Source of the DNA: Coxiella endosymbiont of Amblyomma nuttalli | GTDB taxonomy: Bacteria; Pseudomonadota; Gammaproteobacteria; Coxiellales; Coxiellaceae | Assembly: GCF_018107685.1 (NCBI RefSeq) | Contig: NZ_CP064834.1 | Location: 496,001 to 560,000, forward strand | Length of the DNA stretch: 64,000 bases | Direction of reading: 5' to 3' | Shown: in pieces, positions 9,639 to 18,807 of the stretch | Numbering within the stretch: position 1 is the stretch's first letter | Layout of the letters: each line of letters opens with the position of its first letter | The notes under the pieces: generated by a model | Seen by the model: only the letters and a program-made list of their open reading frames with translations | Told to the model about the DNA's origin: nothing | The model's database searches: none | Program-made: the position numbers and the translations under genes

Positions 9639-10887
9639 ATTCAAGCAAAACTGGTTCATTATCTTCTCTGTCCAATTCTACCTTTTCAATTTTATTAAAG
9701 CGTCCTGCAATTTTTTGGGAAGATTTATGAACTTGGGTAACATCTTCATTGGCTAAGTGAATATGTTTAGCTAAGTTGTTCATTCGTTTTTGAAAACGAT
9801 CGAAATCTTTTCCTAACATGATTAAATGCTCTTGAATAATATGTACTTGTTTACGTGTTGCTGCGTCTTTAAGAACGGCTTGTGCTGTAGTAAGAATAGC
9901 CATCATAGTGGTGGGAGATACTAACCAGACACGAGATTTATGAGCCATTTCTATTAATTCAGGATAATTGCCATGAATTTCTGCAAAGACCGCTTCCGCA
10001 GGAATAAACATCACAGCACCATCCGCAGTTTCACCGGGAATAATATATTTATCAGCAATATCATGAATATGTTTGCGTATATCTAGTCGAAATTGTTTTT
10101 CTGCTTGAAGACGCTTATTATCGGTGATACAATGGCTATGGAGTTGTTGATAACTTTCAAGCGGAAATTTTGCATCGATAGCAATATTCCCAGTTGGTTC
10201 TGGTAAAAATAAAATGCAGTCACATCGTTTACCGTTAGTTAATGTATGTTGGATAGCGTAATGTAATTTTGGCAGCATATTTTGAATTAAATTATTTAAT
10301 TGCACTTCTCCGAAAGCACCACGAGAACGTTTATCAGCCAGTACTTCTTGTAAACTACCGACACTGTTCGATAGTTCCGTAATTTTTTTCTGAGCCTCGT
10401 CGATAATAGCCAATCGCTTAACTACGTCGGTAAAAGTTGTTGTTGTTTTTTCAAATCCTTCTGTCAATTTACGATCCACTTGGCCGCTAATTTCCTGAAG
10501 TCGCTGTTGAGTTTCATTAGTTAATTTATCCACCCGTTTACCAAGATTTTCGGCGTGACTAATTAACGCCGTATTTACTTGCTCACGGATATTTTGCATA
10601 ACCTGCAATAAACTATCTTGAATCAATTTTAAACTCTTTATTTGGTACTCATCAAACCGTTGTCGCTGTTCGTTTTGTTCTTTTTGTTGTTGATTAATCA
10701 GTACTTGCATAAAGTGTCGTTGTTCATCTAATTGCTTTAAACGATGCTGGATAAGCATTAATTGTTGAGTGATGACTTGATGTATTTGATATTGTCGTTT
10801 AACGTTAAAGCAAATTAAGATACCCACACTAAGTGTAATGAGTGTGGAGGCTCCCGTTATTATTAGTATCGATTGGCAATCCATCAT
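9637..10887 (-). CDS. rmuC: DNA recombination protein RmuC
   Basis: A 416-residue RmuC-family protein. An N-terminal membrane segment (about residues 5-28) is followed by a long glutamine-rich coiled coil (about 35-200). The conserved nuclease-like core follows, with RGAFGEVQLNNLI, NIAIDAKFPLESY and VMFIPAEAVFAEI, a region resembling the PD-(D/E)XK fold. RmuC limits inversions and other rearrangements between short repeats in Escherichia coli, so its retention in a genome full of short duplications is notable. The gene stands alone, convergent with the small lipoprotein. No damage is visible. Confidence 0.9.
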   Translation of the reverse strand: MMDCQSILIITGASTLITLSVGILICFNVKRQYQIHQVITQQLMLIQHRLKQLDEQRHFMQVLINQQQKEQNEQRQRFDEYQIKSLKLIQDSLLQVMQNIREQVNTALISHAENLGKRVDKLTNETQQRLQEISGQVDRKLTEGFEKTTTTFTDVVKRLAIIDEAQKKITELSNSVGSLQEVLADKRSRGAFGEVQLNNLIQNMLPKLHYAIQHTLTNGKRCDCILFLPEPTGNIAIDAKFPLESYQQLHSHCITDNKRLQAEKQFRLDIRKHIHDIADKYIIPGETADGAVMFIPAEAVFAEIHGNYPELIEMAHKSRVWLVSPTTMMAILTTAQAVLKDAATRKQVHIIQEHLIMLGKDFDRFQKRMNNLAKHIHLANEDVTQVHKSSQKIAGRFNKIEKVELDREDNEPVLLE

Positions 10888-11089
10888 AGTACGTATGACA
10901 TAATACCAGATTCTAGAAGATGTTAGGAGATATTAGAAGATATTATATAAAAAATAAAATTGAGAGAGATAATTAGGTAGGGTATTGAACCATTTAACCA
11001 GTTCACAAGAACTTATGGGTGCCCGATAACAATAAGTTTTAAAGAAAGCATGTTTATACAATCGGGACTTATAGGCACACTATTTAGCA

Positions 11090-11401
11090 TTAAGCAGGGA
11101 TGATTTTTTGAAGATGAGAACGTAAACGAACGAGAATAGCGATTTTTATGTTAGGGTTTTTCTGGTAACAAGACTGAATAATAGATACAATTTGTTGAGC
11201 TTCCTCTCCTGCATGTGCATTGACGAATGGATAAAAGTTGATATTACATTCTCCGGGAGATTGAGTTGCTATGGAATGAGTATAAGGAATAGCGCCTATA
11301 TCGCTATTTTCTTTTTCAGGAAAAATGCGCTCAAATGTTTGGTTGAACCAATCAATTAAATTGGCTTGAGACCTAAATTGGGCAATGGAAAAGGAGAGCA
11401 T
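11090..11401 (-). pseudogene. Fragment of an AddA/UvrD-like helicase (relic)
   Basis: About 100 codons remain open on the minus strand. QFRSQANLIDWFNQTFERIFPE followed by a spacer and IAILVRLRSHLQKIIPA matches the helicase IV region of UvrD/RecB-type proteins, where NFRSQ and AILVRxRxHL are conserved. Immediately past IIPA the frame hits TAA, and the DNA after it still looks like a damaged continuation of the family's usual LR-x-A motif. No start codon context or flanking domains remain. The fragment could be a partial duplicate of the helicase at 1-805, whose corresponding part lies outside the window, or the relic of a second paralogue. Confidence 0.7.
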
Positions 11402-11936
11402 TTGTGCTAATGACTACTTGAATTTGGTGTAATCTGTGTAATCTATTTATCAGGGATTACATCGCTATTCGTCAATTACAGGGCGCAATAAGTTTTTGCA
11501 CTATCTTGAGGACAAAATATTAAAAAATATTAAAAATATTAAATTTTTTTGACACTAATTTTCGTTCTCGTTTTCGGTTAGATCTAGATGGCACGAAATT
11601 TAAAATTTTAAAATTAACTACCTATTGTCTTGCCTTAAGACACGGCCGCCTTAATTAAAACGCAGCTAAATGTTTTCATCACATGATGTTAAATAATTAG
11701 TTGATTACCAGATAGCATGCAAGAATAACAGGTTAGTTGGTTAATTAGGGATACAACGCAAGAATAGCGACAATCGCAATGATTCATATGTTTGATAACT
11801 TTCCAAAAGGATTAAATCTCGTAGTGGCTTTTCAAAAAACTGTAAGTTTTGTTGGTGTCATCACTTCTCGTTGATCATAGATTCGTTGCGATCATTACGA
11901 AGTTAGCATAGACTTAAGAAAAAGAGGGCAAGGCGT
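11402..11936. other. Gene-free stretch upstream of dapA
   Basis: It holds no intact gene. It probably contains further unrecognisable remains of the helicase relic on the minus strand, AT-rich repeats of the type AAAATATT around 11515-11545, and the dapA promoter, which I could not assign. Confidence 0.35.
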
Positions 11937-12812
11937 ATGTTTGAAGGAAGTCTGGTCGCTGTCGTTACCCCAATGAAATCTAATGGTGAAATTGATTATG
12001 AGAGTTTTAAAAATCTGGTAGAATGGCATGTCCACAACAGTACCGATGGCCTTGTTGTTTTAGGAACAACGGGCGAATCTCCAACAATTACTCCTAACGA
12101 ACGAACAAGAATTATTCGGCAAGTGGTTAATCAAGTCAACGGAAAAATTCCAGTCATTGTGGGAACGGGCACGTACTCAACCAATTATAGTATTGAGTTG
12201 ACGCAGCAAGCAATGGCATTAGGTGCTGATGCCGCCTTACTAGTGGCACCATATTACAACAAACCTACTCAAGAAGGCCTTTTTCAGCACTTTAAATCAA
12301 TTGCAAAAGCCGTGTCTATTCCTCAAATACTGTATAACGTTCCTTCAAGGACTATTTCTGATATTTTGCCTGAAACGATACTTCGTTTGACGAAATATCA
12401 CAATATTGTAGGAGTTAAGGAAGCAAGTGGCGATATAGAACGAATTACTCAATTACTACAAGCTACACACCAGTTAGATTTATTGAGTGGGGACGATAAA
12501 ACAGCGACAAATTTTATGTTGGCGGGAGGTAAGGGAGTAATTTCAGTAGTTGCTAATATTGTGCCGAAAAGATCTCATCTATGGTGTATGGCAGCAGTTT
12601 CAGGTAATGCCAAGTTGGCAAGACAGTATGACAAAGAATTATCACCGCTATATAATACATTGTTTATTGAATCTAATCCAATTCCAACGAAATGGGCGTT
12701 ATCACAAATGAATATGATATCTGATGTTATGCGTTTGCCTTTGATGTCGTTAAGTCAGAAATATCACGATAATGTGCGACAAGCTTTACGACAAGTAGGC
12801 ATTAAAATTTAA
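11937..12812 (+). CDS. dapA: 4-hydroxy-tetrahydrodipicolinate synthase
   Basis: DapA condenses pyruvate with aspartate semialdehyde in the lysine/diaminopimelate pathway. The 291-residue length is typical. The TIM-barrel motifs are all present: GTTGESPT (about 43-50), the tyrosine in YNVPSRT (about 131), and the Schiff-base lysine in GVKEASGDI (about 161). The start ATG is preceded by AAGAGGGCAAGG. It is followed by a small lipoprotein and purC, the same order as dapA-bamC-purC in E. coli. An 18-bp tandem duplication spans the stop codon. It is needed for peptidoglycan and is intact. Confidence 0.95.
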   Translation: MFEGSLVAVVTPMKSNGEIDYESFKNLVEWHVHNSTDGLVVLGTTGESPTITPNERTRIIRQVVNQVNGKIPVIVGTGTYSTNYSIELTQQAMALGADAALLVAPYYNKPTQEGLFQHFKSIAKAVSIPQILYNVPSRTISDILPETILRLTKYHNIVGVKEASGDIERITQLLQATHQLDLLSGDDKTATNFMLAGGKGVISVVANIVPKRSHLWCMAAVSGNAKLARQYDKELSPLYNTLFIESNPIPTKWALSQMNMISDVMRLPLMSLSQKYHDNVRQALRQVGIKI

Positions 12813-12828
12813 GTAGGAATTAAAATTT
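12793..12828. repeat. 18-bp tandem duplication at the dapA stop
   Basis: AAGTAGGCATTAAAATTT at 12793-12810 is repeated at 12811-12828 with one change (C to A). The first copy encodes the last residues and contains the first base of the stop codon. Confidence 0.9.
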
Positions 12829-12842
12829 TTAAGATAAAGCCG

Positions 12843-13106
12843 ATGAGTGTGCAATATTTAATGATGACTTTGGTAGCTGTGATAGTAGTTTTTCTTGTTG
12901 GTTGTACTGCACAACATTTAAGTTATATTACTCATGCTCAAACAGTGCATCCCATGGTTATACCAGTAGATATAAAATTCAAAACAAGCAAAAATTATTA
13001 TCCAGTGCCAAATGATTCTACTTCAATTATGACTATAACACCTCCTTCGCTAGTTCCACCTGGCAGTAATTTACAACGATTTAATCATCGAAACCAATAC
13101 GATTAA
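12843..13106 (+). CDS. Short BamC-like lipoprotein
   Basis: The 87-residue product has a hydrophobic N-terminus ending in the lipobox LVGC (about residues 18-21) and should be an outer-membrane lipoprotein. The mature part, with MVIPVDIK, YYPVPND and TITPPSLVPPGS, resembles the extended N-terminal segment of BamC. In E. coli that segment (ILPVTSG, YAIPV, IRPP) binds BamD. The position between dapA and purC is exactly that of bamC in enterobacteria. The two helix-grip domains of full-length BamC are absent. Either the family is naturally short here or the gene has been cut back. The weak similarity plus synteny is suggestive, not proof. Confidence 0.55.
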   Translation: MSVQYLMMTLVAVIVVFLVGCTAQHLSYITHAQTVHPMVIPVDIKFKTSKNYYPVPNDSTSIMTITPPSLVPPGSNLQRFNHRNQYD

Positions 13107-13134
13107 CTCGTATTATAGATTAACTCGTATTACG
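13101..13134. repeat. 17-bp tandem duplication after the BamC-like gene
   Basis: GATTAACTCGTATTA occurs at 13101 and again at 13118. A second imperfect direct repeat, GTGTACTATA, follows at about 13141 and 13162. Confidence 0.85.
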
Positions 13135-13284
13135 TTAAATGTGTACTATAGATACGTAACCGTGTACTATACATATACAATTACAGAAATAACTTTAAAT
13201 TAAAGATTAATTAACTGCTAAAAGCATTCGCAGCAAATATAGAAGATGTTGCTGTTTAGTTGGCAATAGTTCGTATAAATTTAA

Positions 13285-14013
13285 ATGAGTGCCATGATAT
13301 TTTTAAAGAAAAAATTACTTTATAGCGGTAAAGCTAAATCTGTATATGAAACGGAAAATCCGGGATTTTTGATTATAGAATTTCGAGATGATATAACGGC
13401 ATTTGATGGTGAGAAACATGAGAAATTAGCAAGAAAAGGAACGGTCAATAACCAAATTAATGCCCATATTATGCAGATGTTAAAAGAGGCTAGTATTCCA
13501 ATACATTTTGAGAGAATAATTCCACCTCAAGCCGCCGTAGTACGACAACTTAAAATGATACCACTTGAATGCGTAGTCCGAAATATTGCAGCGGGCAGTT
13601 TATGTCATCGCTTGGGTGTCACAAGTGGACTTCAATTAAATCCACCTTTATATGAATTATTTTTGAAGAATGATGCCTTACATGATCCAATGGTTACTGA
13701 AGATCATGTATTAAGTTTTAATTGGGCAACGCGAAATTATCTTGATCAAATTAAAATGTTGTCTTTAAAAATTAATGGTATTCTTTTTTCTTTATTTTCA
13801 AATGCTAGCTTGATTTTAGTAGATGCCAAATATGAATTTGGCATCAGTAATGGAGAAGTTTATTTAGGTGATGAAATCAGCCCTGATTCCTGTCGCATTT
13901 GGGATGCTAAAACAAAAAAATCTCTCGACAAAGATCGTTTTCGAAAAGATCTCGGTCGAGTTGTCGAGTCCTATGAAAAAATCGCGCATCGTTTGAAAAT
14001 TCCTCTTCAGTAG
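13285..14013 (+). CDS. purC: Phosphoribosylaminoimidazole-succinocarboxamide synthase
   Basis: PurC joins aspartate to CAIR with ATP in purine synthesis. At 242 residues it matches the short bacterial form. Visible motifs are LYSGKAKSVYET near the N-terminus (ATP grip), FDGEKHEKLARKG, PLECVVRNIAAGSLCHR (substrate-binding arginine region) and LVDAKYEFG followed by DEISPDSCRIWD. Two in-frame ATG codons (13285 and 13294) are possible starts, and I kept the first. It lies downstream of dapA and the BamC-like gene, with a tRNA-Ser 83 bp after its stop. It looks intact. Confidence 0.95.
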   Translation: MSAMIFLKKKLLYSGKAKSVYETENPGFLIIEFRDDITAFDGEKHEKLARKGTVNNQINAHIMQMLKEASIPIHFERIIPPQAAVVRQLKMIPLECVVRNIAAGSLCHRLGVTSGLQLNPPLYELFLKNDALHDPMVTEDHVLSFNWATRNYLDQIKMLSLKINGILFSLFSNASLILVDAKYEFGISNGEVYLGDEISPDSCRIWDAKTKKSLDKDRFRKDLGRVVESYEKIAHRLKIPLQ

Positions 14014-14096
14014 TATCTCTTTCGTTTGCAAACTCTGTACTTTTACATAGCAATCTCTTGAATTGTATATCTAATTCTATACAATAACTTTTCTTT

Positions 14097-14185
14097 GGAG
14101 AGGTACCGAAGTGGTCAACCGGCACCGACTCGAAATCGGCTGAGGCCTTTATCGGCCTGCGCGGGTTCGAATCCCGCCCTCTCCG
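14097..14185 (+). tRNA. tRNA-Ser (anticodon CGA)
   Basis: The acceptor arm GGAGAGG (14097-14103) pairs with CCTCTCC (14178-14184). The anticodon loop is CTCGAAA, giving CGA. A long variable arm (GGCC...GGCC) marks a class II tRNA, and GGTTCGAATCC is the T loop. The 3' CCA is not encoded. Confidence 0.95.
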
Positions 14186-14496
14186 TTATAGCGATATGGT
14201 GGCTGATGATGCTCTATTAAAATAGTTAGAGCTATTCCCAAGAAAAATTGGTGTAATAAATTTTAAATATAAAGCAATGAAAGCAATCTATCTTACTTCA
14301 GAGCACGTCTTCGCCTAAAGTTACAATGAGAGTGAGAGTGGATACGTCATAAAATACGCAACTACAAACGCAGCTTTTGCCTCAGCAGTTACGTGATAAA
14401 TTGCCATGGACCAACCCTTAATACTACCTATTGCCGCAGTTTCTTACAATTTAATTTCTTCAGTATAGATTGCAGGAAGGCATTTTATTGGTTAAC
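14186..14496. other. Gene-free stretch between tRNA-Ser and bioA
   Basis: I see no gene and no clear terminator in these 311 bases. The 3' ends of a plus-strand tRNA and a minus-strand gene face each other here. Confidence 0.4.
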
Positions 14497-15831
14497 TCAT
14501 TTTTGACGAGGTCGATTTTTGGTCGTTAAAATTGCGCTGGTTGTAATCTTTTCTAATTCTTCAATGAGCTTAAAATCGCTATTTAACGGAGGTAACCAAT
14601 AAATAGTATTTCCCAACGGACGAAGTAAAGCACCTTGATTGATAGCTTCCTGATAAATTTCATAGCCTAGACGAGGACGAGTGGGATCAGGGATTAAATC
14701 AGCGGCAACTAAAGCACCAATACCCCTTACATTCATTAATTGACCGGTTTTTTGTGCCACTGCATCCATTTTTTGGAGCATGATCTCACCAAGGAAAGTA
14801 GCTTTTTCACAAATATTGTCTTCACGAATAATATTTAATGTTTCAAGAGCAATACTTGCTGCTAATACATTGCCGGAATAAGTATGAGAGTGCAGGAATG
14901 CTTTTCCTGTTTGATAATCATCATAAAAAACGCGGTAGATTTCGTTATGCGTCAGTACAGCACTAAAAGGTAACCAGCCCGAAGTGAGCCCTTTTGAAAG
15001 GCAAATAAAATCAGGCACAATTTTAGCATGCTCACAAGCTAGCATTTTTCCAGTTCGGCCAATGCCAGTCATGATTTCATCGGCAATTAAATGAATATGA
15101 TTAGCTTTGGCCCATCGAGATAAACGAGATAGAAAATCTTGACTGTAAATTTTCATATTACCGGCGCCTTGAACGATTGGTTCAATGAGTATAGCTGTTG
15201 CAGTTTCAGCGTAGGGCTCTAAGGAGCGTTCGATAATTTTCCACTGGTCAGAACAATCGTTCCATTGAGGATCTTGAGTATTCAATACGTAAGGGATTGA
15301 TGTAATAAAATAAGGTTCGAATAGCATTGTCGTGTAAGGTGTACGATAAATGCCCACATGACTTACGCTCAAAGCACCGATAGTTTCTCCATGATAACCA
15401 TTGTGTAAAGCAATAAATTTTGTTCGTTGTTGTTCGCCCTTAATAATTCTTGAATGCAAACTCATTTTCATAGCAATTTCAATGGCACAGGAGCCGTCAC
15501 CTGCATAAAATACTCTATTTAAATCGGTTATTAGTGAGGCTAATTGTTGTGATAGTTCGATAATAATTTGATTAGTAGTATTAGAGAATATAACATGTTC
15601 AAAATTTTCTATTTGTTGTTGCGACGCTTTCTTTAATCTTGGATGACCATGACCTAATGATTTACACCACCAACTGGAAATAGCGTCAATAATTTTTTTT
15701 CCATTGGCGAGTTCGATATAGCTGCCAGTAGCACTTTTGATAATGAGAGGACTGAACTGTTCGTAATCTTTCATTTGAGAACAAGGGTGCCAGATGTATT
15801 GTGAATCTAAGTTTAGTAATTCTTTTATCAT
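14497..15831 (-). CDS. bioA: Adenosylmethionine-8-amino-7-oxononanoate aminotransferase
   Basis: BioA makes 7,8-diaminopelargonate from KAPA using S-adenosylmethionine as amino donor. The 444-residue protein has the class III aminotransferase motifs: WHPCSQM near the N-terminus, SSWWCKSLGHGHP, YHGETIGALSV, IADEIMTGIGRTG and the PLP lysine in CLSKGLTSGW (about 280). HTYSGN is typical of BioA rather than other members of the class. It is divergent from bioB, sharing a 128-bp promoter region with the rest of the biotin cluster. No damage is visible. Confidence 0.95.
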   Translation of the reverse strand: MIKELLNLDSQYIWHPCSQMKDYEQFSPLIIKSATGSYIELANGKKIIDAISSWWCKSLGHGHPRLKKASQQQIENFEHVIFSNTTNQIIIELSQQLASLITDLNRVFYAGDGSCAIEIAMKMSLHSRIIKGEQQRTKFIALHNGYHGETIGALSVSHVGIYRTPYTTMLFEPYFITSIPYVLNTQDPQWNDCSDQWKIIERSLEPYAETATAILIEPIVQGAGNMKIYSQDFLSRLSRWAKANHIHLIADEIMTGIGRTGKMLACEHAKIVPDFICLSKGLTSGWLPFSAVLTHNEIYRVFYDDYQTGKAFLHSHTYSGNVLAASIALETLNIIREDNICEKATFLGEIMLQKMDAVAQKTGQLMNVRGIGALVAADLIPDPTRPRLGYEIYQEAINQGALLRPLGNTIYWLPPLNSDFKLIEELEKITTSAILTTKNRPRQK

Positions 15832-15858
15832 AGGAAATTAACCTTGAATTTTAAACAG

Positions 15859-15887
15859 TTGACTTACGGTGAAGATTATCATAGAAT
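15859..15887 (+). promoter_or_regulatory. Predicted sigma-70 promoter of the bioB-F-H-C-D operon
   Basis: TTGACT at 15859-15864 and TAGAAT at 15882-15887 are 17 bases apart, close to the consensus, about 100 bases upstream of the bioB start. No convincing match to the BirA operator palindrome is seen around it. Confidence 0.6.
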
Positions 15888-15895
15888 TTCTGTGT

Positions 15896-15921
15896 TTAAC
15901 AAGTAACTAACTTAACAAGTA
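15896..15921. repeat. Direct repeat in the bioA-bioB leader
   Basis: TTAACAAGTA occurs at 15896-15905 and 15912-15921, 16 bases apart, just downstream of the predicted -10. It could be a slippage product or a regulatory pair. It is not a palindrome, so it does not resemble the usual BirA site. Confidence 0.6.
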
Positions 15922-15983
15922 GCTATGTATAACCATAAGTCCCGTGATTAATCTCTGGGATGGATCTTTCGGAAGGATTTTTT

Positions 15984-16934
15984 ATGAAAAACGGTTGGAA
16001 TCAAGAGTCAATTGCCAAGTTATTTAAACTACCCTTATTTGAACTCGTTTTTAAAGCATATACGGTGCACCGAATGAATTTTGAAGTAACTGAAATGGAG
16101 CTTTGTACGCTTTCGAGTATTAAAACAGGTACATGTCCAGAAGATTGTGCTTATTGTACGCAAAGTGGACATTATCGAACGGATGTTAAACGGGAAAGAT
16201 TAATTGATCTTGAAGCTCTTCTTGAACAGGCCAAATCAGCTAAAAAGGAAGGTGCGAAGCGCTTTTGTATGGGCGCTGCTTGGCGGAGTCCACCCAAAGA
16301 TGATTTGCCAAAAGTACTTGAAATGATTAAAGCTGTTAAATCCTTGGGCTTGGAAACTTGTGTTACATTAGGAATGCTTGGTAAAGAACAAGCGGAGCAA
16401 TTAAAGGAAGCAGGTTTAGATTTTTATAATCATAATTTAGATACTTCTCCTGAGTTTTATAAAAAGATTATTACGACTCGTACTTATCAAGACCGGATTG
16501 ATACACTAAAATACGTGAGGGAAGCGGGTATTAACGTCTGTTGCGGTGGCATTTTGGGCATGGGGGAAACGCGGGATGATAGAATTGCATTACTAATGCA
16601 GTTGTATCATCTATCTGAGCCTCCGACGAGCATACCCATTAATCAGCTTATTTCTATGAAAGGGACTCCATTAGAAAACGTGAGTCTTTTGGATTCGTTT
16701 GAATTTATAAAAACTATTGCGGTAACGCGACTTATGTTTCCTCATTCAATGGTTCGTCTATCGGCAGGTCGGGAAGATATGAGTGATGAATTTCAAGCCT
16801 GGTGTTTTATGGCTGGTGCAAATTCCATTTTTTGCGGGGATAAATTATTGACTGCAAAAAATCCGGAGCGAAGTTGTGATATTGATTTATTAAATCGATT
16901 GGGATTTAAAACACCTGTACCGATAGCAGTATAA
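15984..16934 (+). CDS. bioB: Biotin synthase
   Basis: BioB is the radical-SAM enzyme that inserts sulfur into dethiobiotin. The cluster-binding cysteines are in [10 protein letters not shown] (about 49, 53 and 56). Other family motifs include [34 protein letters not shown] and RLSAGREDM, with conserved cysteines for the second iron-sulfur cluster. I chose the ATG at 15984 because GGAAGGA lies just upstream and the family starts near here; an upstream ATG at 15960 would add eight residues. It is the first gene of the rightward biotin operon, 3 bp before bioF. The length (316) is normal. Confidence 0.96.
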   Translation: MKNGWNQESIAKLFKLPLFELVFKAYTVHRMNFEVTEMELCTLSSIKTGTCPEDCAYCTQSGHYRTDVKRERLIDLEALLEQAKSAKKEGAKRFCMGAAWRSPPKDDLPKVLEMIKAVKSLGLETCVTLGMLGKEQAEQLKEAGLDFYNHNLDTSPEFYKKIITTRTYQDRIDTLKYVREAGINVCCGGILGMGETRDDRIALLMQLYHLSEPPTSIPINQLISMKGTPLENVSLLDSFEFIKTIAVTRLMFPHSMVRLSAGREDMSDEFQAWCFMAGANSIFCGDKLLTAKNPERSCDIDLLNRLGFKTPVPIAV

Positions 16935-16937
16935 AAT

Positions 16938-18092
16938 ATGCTATTGGCGAAGATTAGAAATAGATTAGACCGGTACATGCAAGATGGACTTTTGCGGAGA
17001 CAAGTGATTATTAGTGAGCGGAAGGATAATTGGATTAAAGTTAATGGTGAATCTTGTATAAATTTTTGCAGTAACGATTATCTAGGTTTAGCTAGTCATC
17101 CAGCAGTAAAAGAATCATTAATGAAAGGTATACAGAAATATGGTGCTGGTAGTGCTTCTTCTGCGTTGATTGCTGGTTATTTTGAGTCACAACAAGAATT
17201 GGAAAAAAAGTTCGCCGCGTTTTTAAATCGTGATCAAGCTGTTTTTTTTAGTTCGGGGTATATGGCAAATCTAGGGACTATAACCTCGTTATTAAATCGG
17301 GAAAGTGTTGTTGTTTCAGATAAACTTTGTCATGCATCTTTGTTAGATGCCATTCAACTTTCCAAGGCAAAGCATTATCGTTATAGGCACAATGATCTTG
17401 CTCATTTTAAGTTTTTGTTACATGCAAAAAAACCGGATTTCATAGTGACGGAAGGTAATTTCAGTATGGAAGGTGACCTTGCAATATTGCCGTCTATGAT
17501 TAAATTGTTTACCACCATTCCCGCCATATTAATTGTTGATGATGCCCATGGTATTGGAGTATTAGGTAAAAATGGGGGAGGTAGCAGTGATTATTGGGGG
17601 CTCAGTCAAGCAGAAGTGCCTTGTTTAATCGCTTCTTTAGGCAAGGCGTTTGGTTGTGCTGGTGCTATGGTCTCTGGTCAGAGAGATCTCATGGAGGCCG
17701 TTCTGCAGTTTTCAAAAACTTATCGGAACACCACCGCTTTACCGCCTGCTATTTCCTCCGCCGCTTTAAAATCGCTTGAAATTATTCAAACAGAAAGTTG
17801 GCGTCGGGATTGGCTTAATGAAATTATACAATTTTTCATTCATCAAGCCCATGAAAAAGGACTCGTGCTCATTTCTACTGAGATAACACCTATTAAATGC
17901 CTACTTGTTGCTGATAATAAAAAAACGCAAATTATCCAAAAAAAAATGATGGAAAAGGGTTTTTTTATTTCTTGTATACGTCCACCCAGCGTGCCTGAAA
18001 AAACAGCTAGAATTCGGATCTCTTTTAATTGTTTTCATACCAAAGAACAAATTAGTCAATTAGTGCAACAGCTTGCTTTGCTATTATGTTGA
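16938..18092 (+). CDS. bioF: 8-amino-7-oxononanoate synthase
   Basis: BioF condenses pimeloyl-ACP with alanine to give KAPA. The 384-residue alpha-oxoamine synthase has NFCSNDYLGLASHP near the N-terminus, a glycine/serine-rich segment GAGSASSALIAG, VDDAHGIGVLG and the PLP lysine in ASLGKAFG (about 236). It starts 3 bp after bioB, implying translational coupling, and ends 4 bp before the bioH start. It is intact. Confidence 0.96.
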   Translation: MLLAKIRNRLDRYMQDGLLRRQVIISERKDNWIKVNGESCINFCSNDYLGLASHPAVKESLMKGIQKYGAGSASSALIAGYFESQQELEKKFAAFLNRDQAVFFSSGYMANLGTITSLLNRESVVVSDKLCHASLLDAIQLSKAKHYRYRHNDLAHFKFLLHAKKPDFIVTEGNFSMEGDLAILPSMIKLFTTIPAILIVDDAHGIGVLGKNGGGSSDYWGLSQAEVPCLIASLGKAFGCAGAMVSGQRDLMEAVLQFSKTYRNTTALPPAISSAALKSLEIIQTESWRRDWLNEIIQFFIHQAHEKGLVLISTEITPIKCLLVADNKKTQIIQKKMMEKGFFISCIRPPSVPEKTARIRISFNCFHTKEQISQLVQQLALLLC

Positions 18093-18096
18093 AAAT

Positions 18097-18807
18097 ATGT
18101 TAAAAAAATCACTAACTTTATTTATTTCCGGATGGGGATTTAGAGCGGATTTGATAAAAGAAAGTTCTTGTTATTGTAGTGATTTTACTTTAATCGACTT
18201 ACCTCACTTGAATGAATTAACACTCGATTTGATCGTAAAGCGTTTAGTTATGAATATCACTAATGGCAGTATTATAATAGGATGGTCTTTAGGTGGTTTA
18301 ATAGCTATTAAATTGGCCTCGCTTTTTCCTAAAAAAGTTAGAAAATTAATTTTGTTGTCAAGTTCACCTCGGTTTGCTAAAGATAAAGGATGGAAGGGTA
18401 TCAGAAAAAATGAAGCTATTAAGTTCTTGAACCTTGCAAAAAATAATATCACATGTTTGTTCGACTATTTTTTGTTTCTAGTTAATTATCCTAATACTAC
18501 GGTTTATTATAAAACATTGCTAATTAAACACTCCATTGATTGGCAGGCAAATAAAAGTTATCTCATAAAATATTTAGAAATTTTATTTTCGATAGATATC
18601 AGAGAATTATATAGATCTATTGAAATTCCCATACTTTATCTTATTGGAGAAAAAGACGCGATTGTGCAACTTAATGCTGAGAAGCTTATGCGCCTTAATA
18701 ATCGTACTAAAATCTATTCGATTTCAAAAGGAGGGCATATGATTTTCATTTCTCACGAAGCGGAATGCAGAGAACAATTAACTCAATTTATAAACGACGA
18801 TGAATGA
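18097..18807 (+). CDS. bioH: Pimeloyl-ACP methyl ester carboxylesterase
   Basis: BioH removes the methyl ester from pimeloyl-ACP and so ends chain elongation. This alpha/beta-hydrolase has the nucleophile elbow GWSLGG (about 61-66), the aspartate in GEKDAIV and the histidine in GGHMIF, a complete triad. FISGWG near the start is the oxyanion-hole region of BioH. I prefer the ATG at 18097 (236 residues) over an upstream TTG at 18073 that would overlap bioF. It overlaps bioC by 8 bp. Sequence divergence is considerable, so the exact name rests partly on its position between bioF and bioC. Confidence 0.87.
   Translation: MLKKSLTLFISGWGFRADLIKESSCYCSDFTLIDLPHLNELTLDLIVKRLVMNITNGSIIIGWSLGGLIAIKLASLFPKKVRKLILLSSSPRFAKDKGWKGIRKNEAIKFLNLAKNNITCLFDYFLFLVNYPNTTVYYKTLLIKHSIDWQANKSYLIKYLEILFSIDIRELYRSIEIPILYLIGEKDAIVQLNAEKLMRLNNRTKIYSISKGGHMIFISHEAECREQLTQFINDDE

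Noticed and set aside
12793-13134. CRISPR-like array from clustered repeats
   Set aside because: Units are directly adjacent without spacers, have only two copies and differ from locus to locus.
15832-15983. BirA operator palindrome in front of bioB
   Set aside because: The expected TTGTAAAC...GTTTACAA arrangement is not there; the repeat seen is direct, not inverted.
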